A stretch of 17,332 nucleotides of DNA from assembly GCA_003161855.1 (NCBI GenBank), contig PMNM01000029.1, positions 3,651 to 20,982 on the forward strand, in the 5' to 3' direction. A program made the position numbers and the translations under genes. Shown in pieces: positions 1 through 7,169 of the stretch. Numbering within the stretch: position 1 is the first letter of the stretch; the number at the start of each line of letters is the position of its first letter. This stretch comes from Syntrophaceae bacterium. GTDB taxonomy: Bacteria > Desulfobacterota > Syntrophia > Syntrophales > Fen-1087. The notes beneath the pieces are model-generated. The model saw only the letters and a program-made list of their open reading frames with translations. It ran no database searches and had not been told where the DNA came from.

Positions 1-1763
1 AGATTTTTATAATCCTCCCGCAGGCGGGTCAGGGCCGATGGGTCAAAACATAAATCTTCGTTGATCTTGGTCAGCGTGCCGTCCTTGAGCATGACGTTCA
101 GGATACTGCCGACCTGGGATTTCTGTTCCGTGAATTTTTCCGTCACTTCCCGGAGCGAGGGCGGGGTGAGGGCCGCGTTTCGATACCACTCGGCAATCGC
201 CTGCCGCAATGCTTCCTGGTCGGCCTGCAGGTTGATCCGGTGGTCCGGCAGCCGGATATTTTCCCGGTCCGCGATGATTTTTCCATTTTTTTCGAGATCC
301 CGCATTACGGCATTGAACAATTTCTGGCCGATGAATGCGCCGAGTTTCATCCGCAGCTCTTCCCTGGACAGCCCTTCCTTGAGCGGAAATTTTTCATGAT
401 AGGCCCGGATGTCCTGAATCATTTTCTGATGGAGTTCCTGATAAACATCGGAGGACAAAACCCGGGTTTCATCGCGGTCGAGGAGAATGGCCTGTTTCCG
501 GGAGAACAGCGTTTCCAGTTCTTTTCTGACCTGTGCCGGCGGGAAACCGGTGCGGATAACCAGCCCCTGAAGATCGATGCCGGCGAAGGATGACCGCTGG
601 ATGATTACGGACAGCTTCTCCAGGTCCGTGCCATGATGCAGCAGATCAAGTTCCTGAATGATCCGGTCCGAATGCCGTTTGTGCTTGCGGGGAAGCGGGT
701 CGATGACCTGTCCGCCGCCGATGGTCGTCACCGGCGAATAGCTCCGGATGACGAAACGGTCCCCCGCCATCACCACAGCCGGAGCGGCGAGGAAAAGCTG
801 TGCGTAGGTTTTCTCGCCCGGCTCTATCTCATCCCGGTCCGGGAGAATCAGCCGCGCCATCACTTCCGTAGTGCCGGTATGGAAGCGGACCAGGGCCCGG
901 TTTTTCATTTTTTTGTCGTTCGCATGCAGGTAGTCGAAAAACACATCCAGACGCTGCGTCGGTTCGAAAGTGCCGGGACGGGTCAAAACGTTTCCCCGCT
1001 CGATCGTTGTTTTTTCAACACCCTGCAGGTTGATGGCCGTTCGCTGGCCCGACTCCGCAATGTTGACACTCTGGTTGTGCACCTGCATACCCCGGACCCG
1101 GGAGATCGTCCGGCCGGGCAAAACGGCGACTTCTTCGCCGGTGCCGATGGTTCCGGAGACCAGCGTTCCGGTCACGACCGTTCCAAAACCCTTCATGCTG
1201 AATACCCGGTCGACGGGCAGCCTGAATAAACCGGCATCGCTCTTTTCACCAATTTCGGCGGCGGCCTGATCCAGAGCCGCCAGAAGGTCGGGGAGGCCTC
1301 CTCCCGTCAAGGCGGAGACCGGCACAATCGGGGCGCCTTCCATAAAGGTGCCTTTCAGGAAAGTGCGAATGTCATCGGTGACCAGCTCCTGCCAGTCCTC
1401 ATCAACCAGGTCCACTTTGGTGAGCGCCACGAGACCTTTCCGAATGCCGAGCAGGGAGCAGATATGGAAATGTTCCCGGGTCTGGGGCATGATGCTTTCG
1501 TCTGCGGCGATGACCATCATCACCAGGTCAATGCCCGCTGCGCCGGAGACCATGTTTTTGATGAACCGTTCGTGGCCGGGAACATCCACAACGCCGATGG
1601 TCCGGCCGCCCGGCAGGGCCAATGAGGCAAAACCGAGCTCAATGGTGATCCCCCTCTCTTTTTCCTCTTTGAGCCTGTCCGTGTCCACACCGGTGAGGGC
1701 CTTGATGAGCGCCGTCTTTCCATGATCCACATGACCGGCGGTACCCATGATGATATGCTTCAT
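1..1763 (-). CDS. selB: SelB, selenocysteine-specific translation elongation factor (C-terminus cut by window edge)
   Basis: SelB is the GTPase that brings selenocysteinyl-tRNA(Sec) to ribosomes stalled at UGA codons followed by a SECIS hairpin. Reading from ATG 1763 downward gives 587 open codons with no stop or frameshift. The N-terminus starts MKHIIMGTAGHVDHGKT. The GTPase motifs are the P-loop (residues 10-17), DVPGH (60-64) and TKVD (115-118). Beta-barrel domains follow, with the SelB hallmark GDRFVIRSY...TIGGGQVIDP at 334-356; the rest is the winged-helix region that binds SECIS. The family is usually about 630-640 residues, so roughly the last 50 lie beyond base 1. An in-frame TTG at 1772, with AGGGA nine bases upstream, is an alternative start; ATG was chosen because homologues begin close to the P-loop. 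The gene diverges from ruvX. No selA, selD or tRNA(Sec) gene is visible in the window. Confidence 0.95.
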   Translation of the reverse strand, partial: MKHIIMGTAGHVDHGKTALIKALTGVDTDRLKEEKERGITIELGFASLALPGGRTIGVVDVPGHERFIKNMVSGAAGIDLVMMVIAADESIMPQTREHFHICSLLGIRKGLVALTKVDLVDEDWQELVTDDIRTFLKGTFMEGAPIVPVSALTGGGLPDLLAALDQAAAEIGEKSDAGLFRLPVDRVFSMKGFGTVVTGTLVSGTIGTGEEVAVLPGRTISRVRGMQVHNQSVNIAESGQRTAINLQGVEKTTIERGNVLTRPGTFEPTQRLDVFFDYLHANDKKMKNRALVRFHTGTTEVMARLILPDRDEIEPGEKTYAQLFLAAPAVVMAGDRFVIRSYSPVTTIGGGQVIDPLPRKHKRHSDRIIQELDLLHHGTDLEKLSVIIQRSSFAGIDLQGLVIRTGFPPAQVRKELETLFSRKQAILLDRDETRVLSSDVYQELHQKMIQDIRAYHEKFPLKEGLSREELRMKLGAFIGQKLFNAVMRDLEKNGKIIADRENIRLPDHRINLQADQEALRQAIAEWYRNAALTPPSLREVTEKFTEQKSQVGSILNVMLKDGTLTKINEDLCFDPSALTRLREDYKN

Positions 1764-1824
1764 GAACAGCAAAGTAACAAAGTCCCTGTGTTTTCACAAC
1801 AGCAAAAAATTTAAATAATTTAAC

Positions 1825-1853
1825 TTGAAATGGCGGAAAAGATGGTTTATTAA
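1825..1853 (+). promoter_or_regulatory. Candidate sigma70-type promoter for ruvX-mltG
   Basis: TTGAAA (1825-1830, 5/6 match to the -35 consensus) is followed after exactly 17 bases by TATTAA (1848-1853, 4/6 match to -10). An A/T-rich stretch lies just upstream (1804-1823), as UP elements do. Transcription would begin near 1860, giving a leader of about 23 bases to the ATG at 1883. This is a pattern match by eye. Confidence 0.5.
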
Positions 1854-1870
1854 GCGCGGTTTTGATGCTA

Positions 1871-1875
1871 AGAGG
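1871..1875 (+). promoter_or_regulatory. Ribosome binding site that fixes the ruvX start
   Basis: AGAGG lies seven bases before ATG 1883. It sits inside the longer reading frame that begins with TTG 1862 or ATG 1865, so it argues for the downstream ATG as the true start. Confidence 0.65.
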
Positions 1876-1882
1876 ACTTCTT

Positions 1883-2308
1883 ATGAGAATCCTGGGTCTT
1901 GATTATGGGAGCAAGAGGATTGGTGCGGCCATTTCCGATGAACTGGGCATGACCGGTCAGCCTCTGATGACCATCGAGCGGAAGAACCGGCAGCAGGATA
2001 TGGAAGCCGTCGAAAAGCTTATCAAAACTTATGAAGTTGAAAAAATCGTCGTGGGCTATCCGGTTCGACTGGACGGGACGGAAGGCATTCAGTGTGAAAA
2101 AGTCAATCACTTTTCCCACTTGCTGGAGGCCAGATTTTCCATCCCGGTCATCAAATGGGATGAAACGCTGTCCACCCGAACGGCTGACGATATCCTCATT
2201 CAGTCCCATGTGCGCCGGGAAAAAAGAAGAAAAATAGTGGATCAACTGGCGGCCGGCATTATTCTGCAGGGATACCTGGATTCTCTCGGTCCGGTGAAAA
2301 CCTGTTAA
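1883..2308 (+). CDS. ruvX: RuvX/YqgF family, pre-16S rRNA processing nuclease (RNase H-like fold)
   Basis: This family (YqgF/RuvX) trims the 5' end of pre-16S rRNA; it was earlier proposed as a Holliday junction resolvase. From ATG 1883 the protein has 141 residues, normal for the family. The acidic active site is visible: D7 in LGLDYGSKRIG, E94 in KWDETLST, and D120 in the VDQLAA..ILQGYLD ending. VVGYP (56-60) is the second strand motif. The frame stays open upstream to TTG 1862, but AGAGG at 1871-1875 and the predicted transcript start near 1860 favour ATG 1883. mltG follows after 20 bases. A ruvX-mltG association is also known from Bacillus (yrrK near yrrL), so the pair is an old neighbourhood. 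The fold and motifs are seen; the rRNA role is transferred from the family. Confidence 0.93.
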   Translation: MRILGLDYGSKRIGAAISDELGMTGQPLMTIERKNRQQDMEAVEKLIKTYEVEKIVVGYPVRLDGTEGIQCEKVNHFSHLLEARFSIPVIKWDETLSTRTADDILIQSHVRREKRRKIVDQLAAGIILQGYLDSLGPVKTC

Positions 2309-2328
2309 ACATCCTGCGAAGGTCATTC

Positions 2329-3351
2329 ATGAAAATTTTTCCATTTATCTCGTATAAAATGAAACCATTGGCAACGCTCCTGGTGTTTGTCCTGCTGGTG
2401 TTGCTGATTATTTGTGTGATCTATGCAAAAAGTCCGATCAGCGACCGGGACCTGACGTCTACCATCGATATTCCTAAGGGGGCTGGTTTCCTGCAGATTG
2501 TTGATATCCTGGACCGTGAAGGCATGGTCAAAAACAAATTCCTGTTTTCCGTGCTGGCTTTATCCCAGGGCATAGCGGGATCGATCAAGGCCGGCGAATA
2601 CGAACTGGCAACCAGCATGACCCCCGCGCAGATTATCGACAAACTGGTTAAGGGGGATATTAAATTTTACGAGGTGATCATTCCGGAGGATTTTACGCTG
2701 AAGCAAATTGCGGAGCGACTGGCTGAAAAACAACTCGTCGAAGAAAAAATTTTCATAAGCGTGACCACGGATCCGAAGTTCCTGTCTTCGCTCAAAATCG
2801 AAGCCCCAAGCGCCGAAGGCTATCTTTACCCCGATACGTACTATTTCAACCGGGCCATGACGACCCGGGAGATTGTCAAGATGATGGTCTCCAAATTCTG
2901 GAAAGAGGTCACCCCCGAGATGTTAAAGAGGGCGCAGAAACTTCATTTGAGTACAACTGAATTTGTCACACTGGCGTCCATTATCGGCAAAGAAACCGGT
3001 TATGAGGAGGAAAAAAAGAACGTTTCCGCCGTTTTTCATAATCGTCTGAAAAAGGGGATCCCGCTGCAGAGCGATCCCACGGCGATTTATGATCTGAAGC
3101 AATATAGCCACACGGTTAAAAGAAGACATCTTGATAATGATTCACCCTATAATACCTATAAAATTAAAGGATTACCACCAGGTCCCATTGCCAATCCCGG
3201 CATCGATTCACTCCGTGCCGCCCTTGATCCCGCCCCGGTTAATTATCTTTATTTTGTATCCAATAATGACGGAACCCACCAGTTTTCATCCACCCTCATC
3301 GCCCACAACCAAGCGGTCTTAAAATATCAGATTAAAAGGAAAAAAGAGTAA
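2329..3351 (+). CDS. mltG: MltG (YceG), endolytic murein transglycosylase
   Basis: MltG is an inner-membrane lytic transglycosylase that cuts nascent glycan strands and is thought to end their polymerisation. The protein has 340 residues, like the E. coli enzyme. A short cytoplasmic N-terminus is followed by one membrane segment (about 14-32). The YceG domain contains AGEYEL (88-93), EGYLYPDTY (163-171), LASIIGKETG (215-224), LQSDPTAIYDL (246-256) and YNTYKIKGLPPGPIANPG (274-291). The Glu matching catalytic E218 of E. coli is E222. The preceding motif residue, Glu in E. coli (EKET), is Gly220 here. GAAGG at 2318-2322 lies before ATG 2329 with normal spacing. The gene is probably co-transcribed with ruvX. 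The mraZ promoter starts ten bases after its stop codon. Confidence 0.93.
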   Translation: MKIFPFISYKMKPLATLLVFVLLVLLIICVIYAKSPISDRDLTSTIDIPKGAGFLQIVDILDREGMVKNKFLFSVLALSQGIAGSIKAGEYELATSMTPAQIIDKLVKGDIKFYEVIIPEDFTLKQIAERLAEKQLVEEKIFISVTTDPKFLSSLKIEAPSAEGYLYPDTYYFNRAMTTREIVKMMVSKFWKEVTPEMLKRAQKLHLSTTEFVTLASIIGKETGYEEEKKNVSAVFHNRLKKGIPLQSDPTAIYDLKQYSHTVKRRHLDNDSPYNTYKIKGLPPGPIANPGIDSLRAALDPAPVNYLYFVSNNDGTHQFSSTLIAHNQAVLKYQIKRKKE

Positions 3352-3362
3352 AATTTTTCCTT
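3336..3362 (+). repeat. A/T-rich perfect inverted repeat at the mltG stop codon
   Basis: AAGGAAAAA (3336-3344) and TTTTTCCTT (3354-3362) are perfect 9-base inverted arms around a 9-base loop holding the mltG TAA stop. The right arm runs into the -35 box of the mraZ promoter (3361-3366). The stem is A/T-rich and has no U-tract after it, so it is not a convincing intrinsic terminator. It may be weak attenuation between mltG and mraZ, or chance in an A-rich gene end. Confidence 0.3.
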
Positions 3363-3389
3363 GACAAATGTTTTATCCTTCATTATGGT
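3361..3389 (+). promoter_or_regulatory. Main dcw-cluster promoter (Pmra)
   Basis: A perfect -35 box TTGACA (3361-3366) is followed after 17 bases by TATGGT (3384-3389, 4/6 match to TATAAT). A second possible -10 is CATTAT (3381-3386) at 15-base spacing. Transcription should start near 3396 and run through mraZ into the whole mur/fts series. The -10 lies inside the first MraZ repeat, as expected for a repressed promoter. Confidence 0.7.
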
Positions 3390-3421
3390 GGCCATAAGTG
3401 GAGTAAAGTGGCTTATAGTGG
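3382..3421 (+). promoter_or_regulatory. MraZ operator: four GTGG direct repeats with 10-bp period
   Basis: Four decamers in tandem end in GTGG: ATTATGGTGG (3382-3391), CCATAAGTGG (3392-3401), AGTAAAGTGG (3402-3411) and CTTATAGTGG (3412-3421). The GTGG cores start at 3388, 3398, 3408 and 3418, an exact 10-base step that puts them on one face of the helix. MraZ of E. coli is known to bind TGGGN direct repeats with 5-base spacers, which is the same 10-bp period. The array covers the -10, the start site and the leader, and its last G is the first base of the mraZ ribosome binding site. Autorepression by MraZ is inferred. Confidence 0.8.
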
Positions 3422-3433
3422 AGGGGATTTCCA

Positions 3434-3880
3434 GTGTCTGTCTTTAGGGGACAATATTACCATACGATCGATGACAAGGGAAGAATCATTTTCCCGGCAA
3501 GGCTGCGTGAAGTCTTTGCCGAGAAATATGACAGCCGGCTCGTGATCACGAACTGGGACAGTTATCTGATGGTTTTTCCCTATGATGAATGGCGCATTAT
3601 TGAAGAGAAGGTCAGCCACCAGTCCATCCTGAGAAAAGAAGTCAGAGCCTTCCAGCGATTTTTCATGTCCGGTGCGGTGGATTGTGCGCTGGACAGCCAG
3701 GGCCGTGTCCTCATTCCCCCGAATCTGCGAGAGTTTGCCAGTCTCGAAAAAGAAGTGGTGCTGGCCGGCATGATCAAGATCATTGAGATCTGGAGCAAGG
3801 AACGCTTTGAAGCGGAGATGAAGAAGACGGAAGGTGATCTGGAAACCTTCAGTGAATATATGGCCGATCTGGGCATTTAG
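3434..3880 (+). CDS. mraZ: MraZ, transcriptional regulator of the dcw cluster
   Basis: MraZ is an AbrB-like DNA-binding protein that forms ring-shaped oligomers and represses its own operon in E. coli. The 148-residue protein has the two expected repeats. The first carries DDKGR (13-17) followed by IIFPARLRE; the second carries DSQGR (87-91) followed by VLIPPNLRE. These are the conserved DxxxR DNA-contact motifs. Translation starts at GTG 3434, seven bases after GAGGGG (3421-3426). It is the first gene of the long mur/fts series, with rsmH 14 bases downstream. The four-repeat operator directly in front supports autoregulation. The identity is clear; the direction and strength of its effect here are inferred from relatives. 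Confidence 0.97.
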   Translation: MSVFRGQYYHTIDDKGRIIFPARLREVFAEKYDSRLVITNWDSYLMVFPYDEWRIIEEKVSHQSILRKEVRAFQRFFMSGAVDCALDSQGRVLIPPNLREFASLEKEVVLAGMIKIIEIWSKERFEAEMKKTEGDLETFSEYMADLGI

Positions 3881-3894
3881 GGAAGGTCCATGGC

Positions 3895-4830
3895 ATGGTT
3901 TCTTTTCATACGCCGGTCATGCTCGAGAAGGTTCTTCAATCTCTGCGATGCAAGCCCGGCGGGATCTACGTGGACGGGACCCTGGGAGGCGGCGGTCATG
4001 CCCGGGCGATTCTTGAAAATACAGCCCCGGACGGTTTGCTGATCGGCATCGACAGGGATGACGATGCGCTCCTTGAATCCGAAAAAAGGTTACAACCCTT
4101 CGGTCAGAGAAAAATTCTGATCAAAGGCAATTTTGCGGATATCGGTGAAATCCTCACCAACCTGAACATCAGAAAGGTTGATGGGATACTCCTGGATCTG
4201 GGAGTTTCATCTCATCAGCTGGATACGGCAGACAGGGGCTTCAGCTTTTCTTTGGATGCTCCACTCGATATGCGCATGGATCAGAGCAGCCGTTACCGTG
4301 CTTATGATCTCGTCAACCTGTCTCCGGAAAAAGAGTTAAGAAAAGTGATCCGGGATTACGGCGAGGAGCCCATGGCCGGAAGAATCGCAAGGGCAATTTT
4401 GGCAAAAAGAGCATCGGCGCCGATCCGCACAACCATTGAGCTTGCCGATGTAGTTTGCAGAGCGGTTCGCCGACAGGGCGTGCGCAAAAAAGTCCACCCT
4501 GCCACCAGGACATTCCAGGCGATTCGCATTGCCGTCAATCAGGAGCTGTCAAATCTTTCTACGGCCATGGACGCGGGTATCGATCAGCTTGGCCAGGGAG
4601 GAAGGTTTTCCATTATTTCCTTTCACTCTCTGGAAGACCGGATCGTCAAAGAAACTTTCCGCTCATGGGAAGGCAGATGCCAATGTCCTCCCGGGTTGCC
4701 TGTGTGTCAATGTCAGCGGGAGGCGAAACTGAAGGTCTTGACCCGGAAGCCGCTTCGTCCGGAAGCGGGTGAAAGCGAAACGAATCCAAGGGCGCGGAGC
4801 GCCAGACTCAGGACGGCAGAGAAGATATGA
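3895..4830 (+). CDS. rsmH: RsmH (MraW), 16S rRNA m4C1402 methyltransferase
   Basis: RsmH methylates N4 of C1402 in 16S rRNA using S-adenosylmethionine, tuning the ribosomal P site. The protein has 311 residues, typical of the family. The N-terminus reads FHTPVMLEKV, then the SAM-binding loop VDGTLGGGGHA (26-36), IDRD (52-55), ILLDLGVSSHQLD (98-110) and the late motif RFSIISFHSLEDRIVK (237-252). Near the C-terminus C262, C264, C271 and C273 form a CxC...CxC cluster found in part of the family and absent from E. coli RsmH. The NPRARSARLR tail is also typical. GGAAGG (3881-3886) lies eight bases before ATG 3895; an out-of-frame ATG at 3890 was ignored. Its place between mraZ and ftsL is the classic dcw order. 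Confidence 0.97.
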   Translation: MVSFHTPVMLEKVLQSLRCKPGGIYVDGTLGGGGHARAILENTAPDGLLIGIDRDDDALLESEKRLQPFGQRKILIKGNFADIGEILTNLNIRKVDGILLDLGVSSHQLDTADRGFSFSLDAPLDMRMDQSSRYRAYDLVNLSPEKELRKVIRDYGEEPMAGRIARAILAKRASAPIRTTIELADVVCRAVRRQGVRKKVHPATRTFQAIRIAVNQELSNLSTAMDAGIDQLGQGGRFSIISFHSLEDRIVKETFRSWEGRCQCPPGLPVCQCQREAKLKVLTRKPLRPEAGESETNPRARSARLRTAEKI

Positions 4831-4833
4831 ACC

Positions 4834-5172
4834 ATGCCAGAAGAGACCGTTAGGACGAATGACGCTGAACAGAAAAAGGAGGCCGCCCCGCGGCTGAAGT
4901 ATTCCGTATTTCTTTTTGTCGCTTTTATCCTGATGGCGGTGGCAATCACCTATGTGTGGTCGCATATTCAGATGACAAGACTGGAATATCAGATTGCCGA
5001 AGAGATGACGCGCAAGGAACATAGTCTTGACGAGCAGAAAAAGCTGAGGGTTGAGTTTGCGACCTTGAAATCACCACAACGCATCGAGACCGTTGCGAAG
5101 AACAGCCTGCAGATGTCTTATCCGGAGCGGGATCAGGTCATCCTTATCAGGGGATCGGAGGTCACGAAATGA
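4834..5172 (+). CDS. ftsL: FtsL, bitopic cell division protein
   Basis: FtsL pairs with FtsB and binds FtsQ; the complex activates FtsW-FtsI at the septum. The 112-residue protein has a charged cytoplasmic N-terminus (1-22), one membrane segment (about 24-43) and a heptad-like charged helix (about 47-80) suited to a coiled coil. It ends with SPQRIETVAKN...YPERDQVILI, the usual FtsL tail motif. Sequence is poorly conserved in this family, so size, topology and position between rsmH and ftsI carry the call. The start ATG 4834 is three bases after the rsmH stop and has only a weak Shine-Dalgarno, suggesting translational coupling. Its TGA stop overlaps the ftsI ATG. Confidence 0.9.
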   Translation: MPEETVRTNDAEQKKEAAPRLKYSVFLFVAFILMAVAITYVWSHIQMTRLEYQIAEEMTRKEHSLDEQKKLRVEFATLKSPQRIETVAKNSLQMSYPERDQVILIRGSEVTK

Positions 5173-7160
5173 CTACGGAATCCAAAAAATGGCTGCGATT
5201 CCGGCTCGCCACCTTACTGCTTTGTTTTCTGGTTCTGTTCATTGCCCTGATTACGCGGGCCTTCCAAATTCAGGTGCTCAACGGACAAAGTTTGAAAGTT
5301 CGCGCGGATCGGCAGCATACCACGACCCTGCGGAGTGAATCGGAAAGGGGCATCGTCTTTGACCGCAATGGCGAAAAGCTGGCGGCCAGTATCATGGCGG
5401 ACTCCGTCTGTGCAGATCCTTCAAAGGTCGTGAACCTCGAGGAAACGGCACGAAAAATCGCCTCCATTTTGGATCTGGATCAGGGAACGATCCTGAAAAA
5501 ATTTTCCGGATCCAAAAATTTCTGCTGGATCGCCCGCAAGATCACGCCGGATCAGGCCGCCCTGGTCGAGAAGGTGGATTTGGATGGTATTTTCCTGATC
5601 AAGGAACCCAAGCGGTTTTATCCCAACGGCGAACTGGCCGGTCATCTGATCGGGTTTGTCGGGCTGGATGCCAAAGGACTGGAAGGACTCGAGCTGAAAT
5701 ATGACGATTATCTGAAAGGAGCACCGGAGAAACTGACCTGGACCCGGGATGCCAAAGGCAAGCGGCTTTACCCTCGCGTTGAATATGCCGGTGGGCAGCC
5801 GAAAGAAAGTACGAATCTTATTCTGACGATTGACAACCGGATCCAGCATCTCGTTGAATCGCAACTGAAGGAGGCGGTAAAGGCCAAGGGCGCCAAAGGC
5901 GGGCTGGCCGTTGTTATGGATCCAAAGACCGGCGAAATCCTTGCCCTGGCGAATGAACTGGGCTTCGATCCCAATACTTTCTCAAAATCCGGTGCGGCGA
6001 AGGGTAAGAACAAGGTCATTACGGACTGTTTTGATCCCGGCTCCACCTTTAAGCCGTTTCTTGCTGCGGGGGCTCTCGAAGAAGGCGTTGTCAAGGAGAC
6101 AGACCGGTTCTATTGTGAAAATGGGAAGTATGCGATTGCCGACCGCGTGATTCACGAGGCCCAGCGCAAAAGGCACGGCTATCTGGCTTTTTCCGACATC
6201 ATCAAATATTCCAGCAATATCGGATCCGTAAAGGTTTCGGAGCGTCTGGGTAAAGAAAAGTTTTACCAGTACATCACGAAATTCGGTTTTGGTGCGAAGA
6301 CGGGGATCGATCTCCCCGGCGAGACCGCGGGATTACTCAGGCCTGTCCAAAACTGGACACGTGTGGACGCGGCAACGATTGCTTTCGGCCAGGGAATATC
6401 CGTCACGGCCATTCAGCTCATCACCGCCCTGTCTGCCATTGCCAACCAGGGTGTTTTGATGAAACCCTACATCGTGCGCGGACTGGTGGACAAGAAGGGG
6501 CAGATCGTCAAGAAATATGCGCCGACCCCTGTCAGGCAGGTGATATCCCCCCGGACCGCCAAAAGGCTGACCGCGATCATGACCAGCGTGGTGGGGGATG
6601 CGGATGGGACCGGTAAGAATGCGCGCATCGTCAATGTGAACGTGGCTGGAAAAACGGGAACGTCCCAGAAGTTCGATTTTGCCCGCAGGGCCTATTCTTC
6701 CGAAAGAGTCCGGACGTCCTTCATGGGCTTTTTCCCGGCTGAGGATCCGCAAGTGGCCATCCTGGTCATTCTTGATGAGCCGCAGCGGGACAAGTGGGGT
6801 GGTGTCGCTTCCGCCCCCGTTTTTAAAAATATAGCAGAACAGATTCTGACCTGTTTCAAGACGAATATCCGGGAAAACCCGGTTTTTGAAGAAGAAAAGA
6901 TCAACCGGGATATGAAGATAAAGCTCGTCTCGGCTGTTCCGGTCATCACCCGTCATAAAGCCGCACCGGGGGATATGGAGGAAGCCTCCATGCCGGATTT
7001 CAGGGGAATGACCATTCGCGATGCCTTGAGAAAGGCGAGAGAGAAAGGCATTGAGCTCAATGTCAGCGGAAATGGCTGGGCGGTCAGCCAGGTCCCGGCG
7101 CCGGGGGTAGCCATTGCTGAACTGCGCTACTGCACGGTGTCTTTCAGTACCGGCAATTGA
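5169..7160 (+). CDS. ftsI: FtsI (PBP3), septal peptidoglycan transpeptidase with a C-terminal PASTA domain
   Basis: FtsI is the class B penicillin-binding protein that crosslinks septal peptidoglycan made by FtsW. The protein has 663 residues. A short N-terminus and membrane anchor (about 12-30) lead into the dimerisation domain with ERGIVFDRNG (59-68). The transpeptidase domain shows the catalytic Ser in STFK (292-295), the SSN triad (348-350) and KTGTS (495-499). After the catalytic fold a single PASTA domain (about 606-661) begins MPDFRGMTIRDAL and contains the QVPAPG motif. E. coli FtsI lacks PASTA; it is common in Gram-positive PBPs and also seen in deltaproteobacterial FtsI, which supports the lineage call. 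The gene overlaps ftsL by ATGA and murE follows after nine bases. SpoVD-like sporulation PBPs share this layout, but the fts/mur context argues for FtsI. Confidence 0.96.
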   Translation: MTTESKKWLRFRLATLLLCFLVLFIALITRAFQIQVLNGQSLKVRADRQHTTTLRSESERGIVFDRNGEKLAASIMADSVCADPSKVVNLEETARKIASILDLDQGTILKKFSGSKNFCWIARKITPDQAALVEKVDLDGIFLIKEPKRFYPNGELAGHLIGFVGLDAKGLEGLELKYDDYLKGAPEKLTWTRDAKGKRLYPRVEYAGGQPKESTNLILTIDNRIQHLVESQLKEAVKAKGAKGGLAVVMDPKTGEILALANELGFDPNTFSKSGAAKGKNKVITDCFDPGSTFKPFLAAGALEEGVVKETDRFYCENGKYAIADRVIHEAQRKRHGYLAFSDIIKYSSNIGSVKVSERLGKEKFYQYITKFGFGAKTGIDLPGETAGLLRPVQNWTRVDAATIAFGQGISVTAIQLITALSAIANQGVLMKPYIVRGLVDKKGQIVKKYAPTPVRQVISPRTAKRLTAIMTSVVGDADGTGKNARIVNVNVAGKTGTSQKFDFARRAYSSERVRTSFMGFFPAEDPQVAILVILDEPQRDKWGGVASAPVFKNIAEQILTCFKTNIRENPVFEEEKINRDMKIKLVSAVPVITRHKAAPGDMEEASMPDFRGMTIRDALRKAREKGIELNVSGNGWAVSQVPAPGVAIAELRYCTVSFSTGN

Positions 7161-7169
7161 GGTCACCGG

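Noticed and set aside
633..1229. 198-residue plus-strand reading frame
   Set aside because: It is antisense to selB, whose frame is intact and carries all SelB motifs across these bases; the plus-strand product has no recognisable domain.
1787..1798. Small hairpin TGTG-TTTT-CACA in the selB leader, considered as a SECIS-like autoregulatory element
   Set aside because: Only four base pairs, with no bulged-U/loop-G features that I could confirm; too short to claim.
1764..1882. Promoter for selB on the minus strand
   Set aside because: The region is A/T-rich enough to hold one, but no -35/-10 pair with acceptable spacing stood out.
1868..2326. 152-residue minus-strand reading frame
   Set aside because: Antisense to ruvX, which has clear catalytic motifs and a ribosome binding site; no domain seen on the reverse frame.
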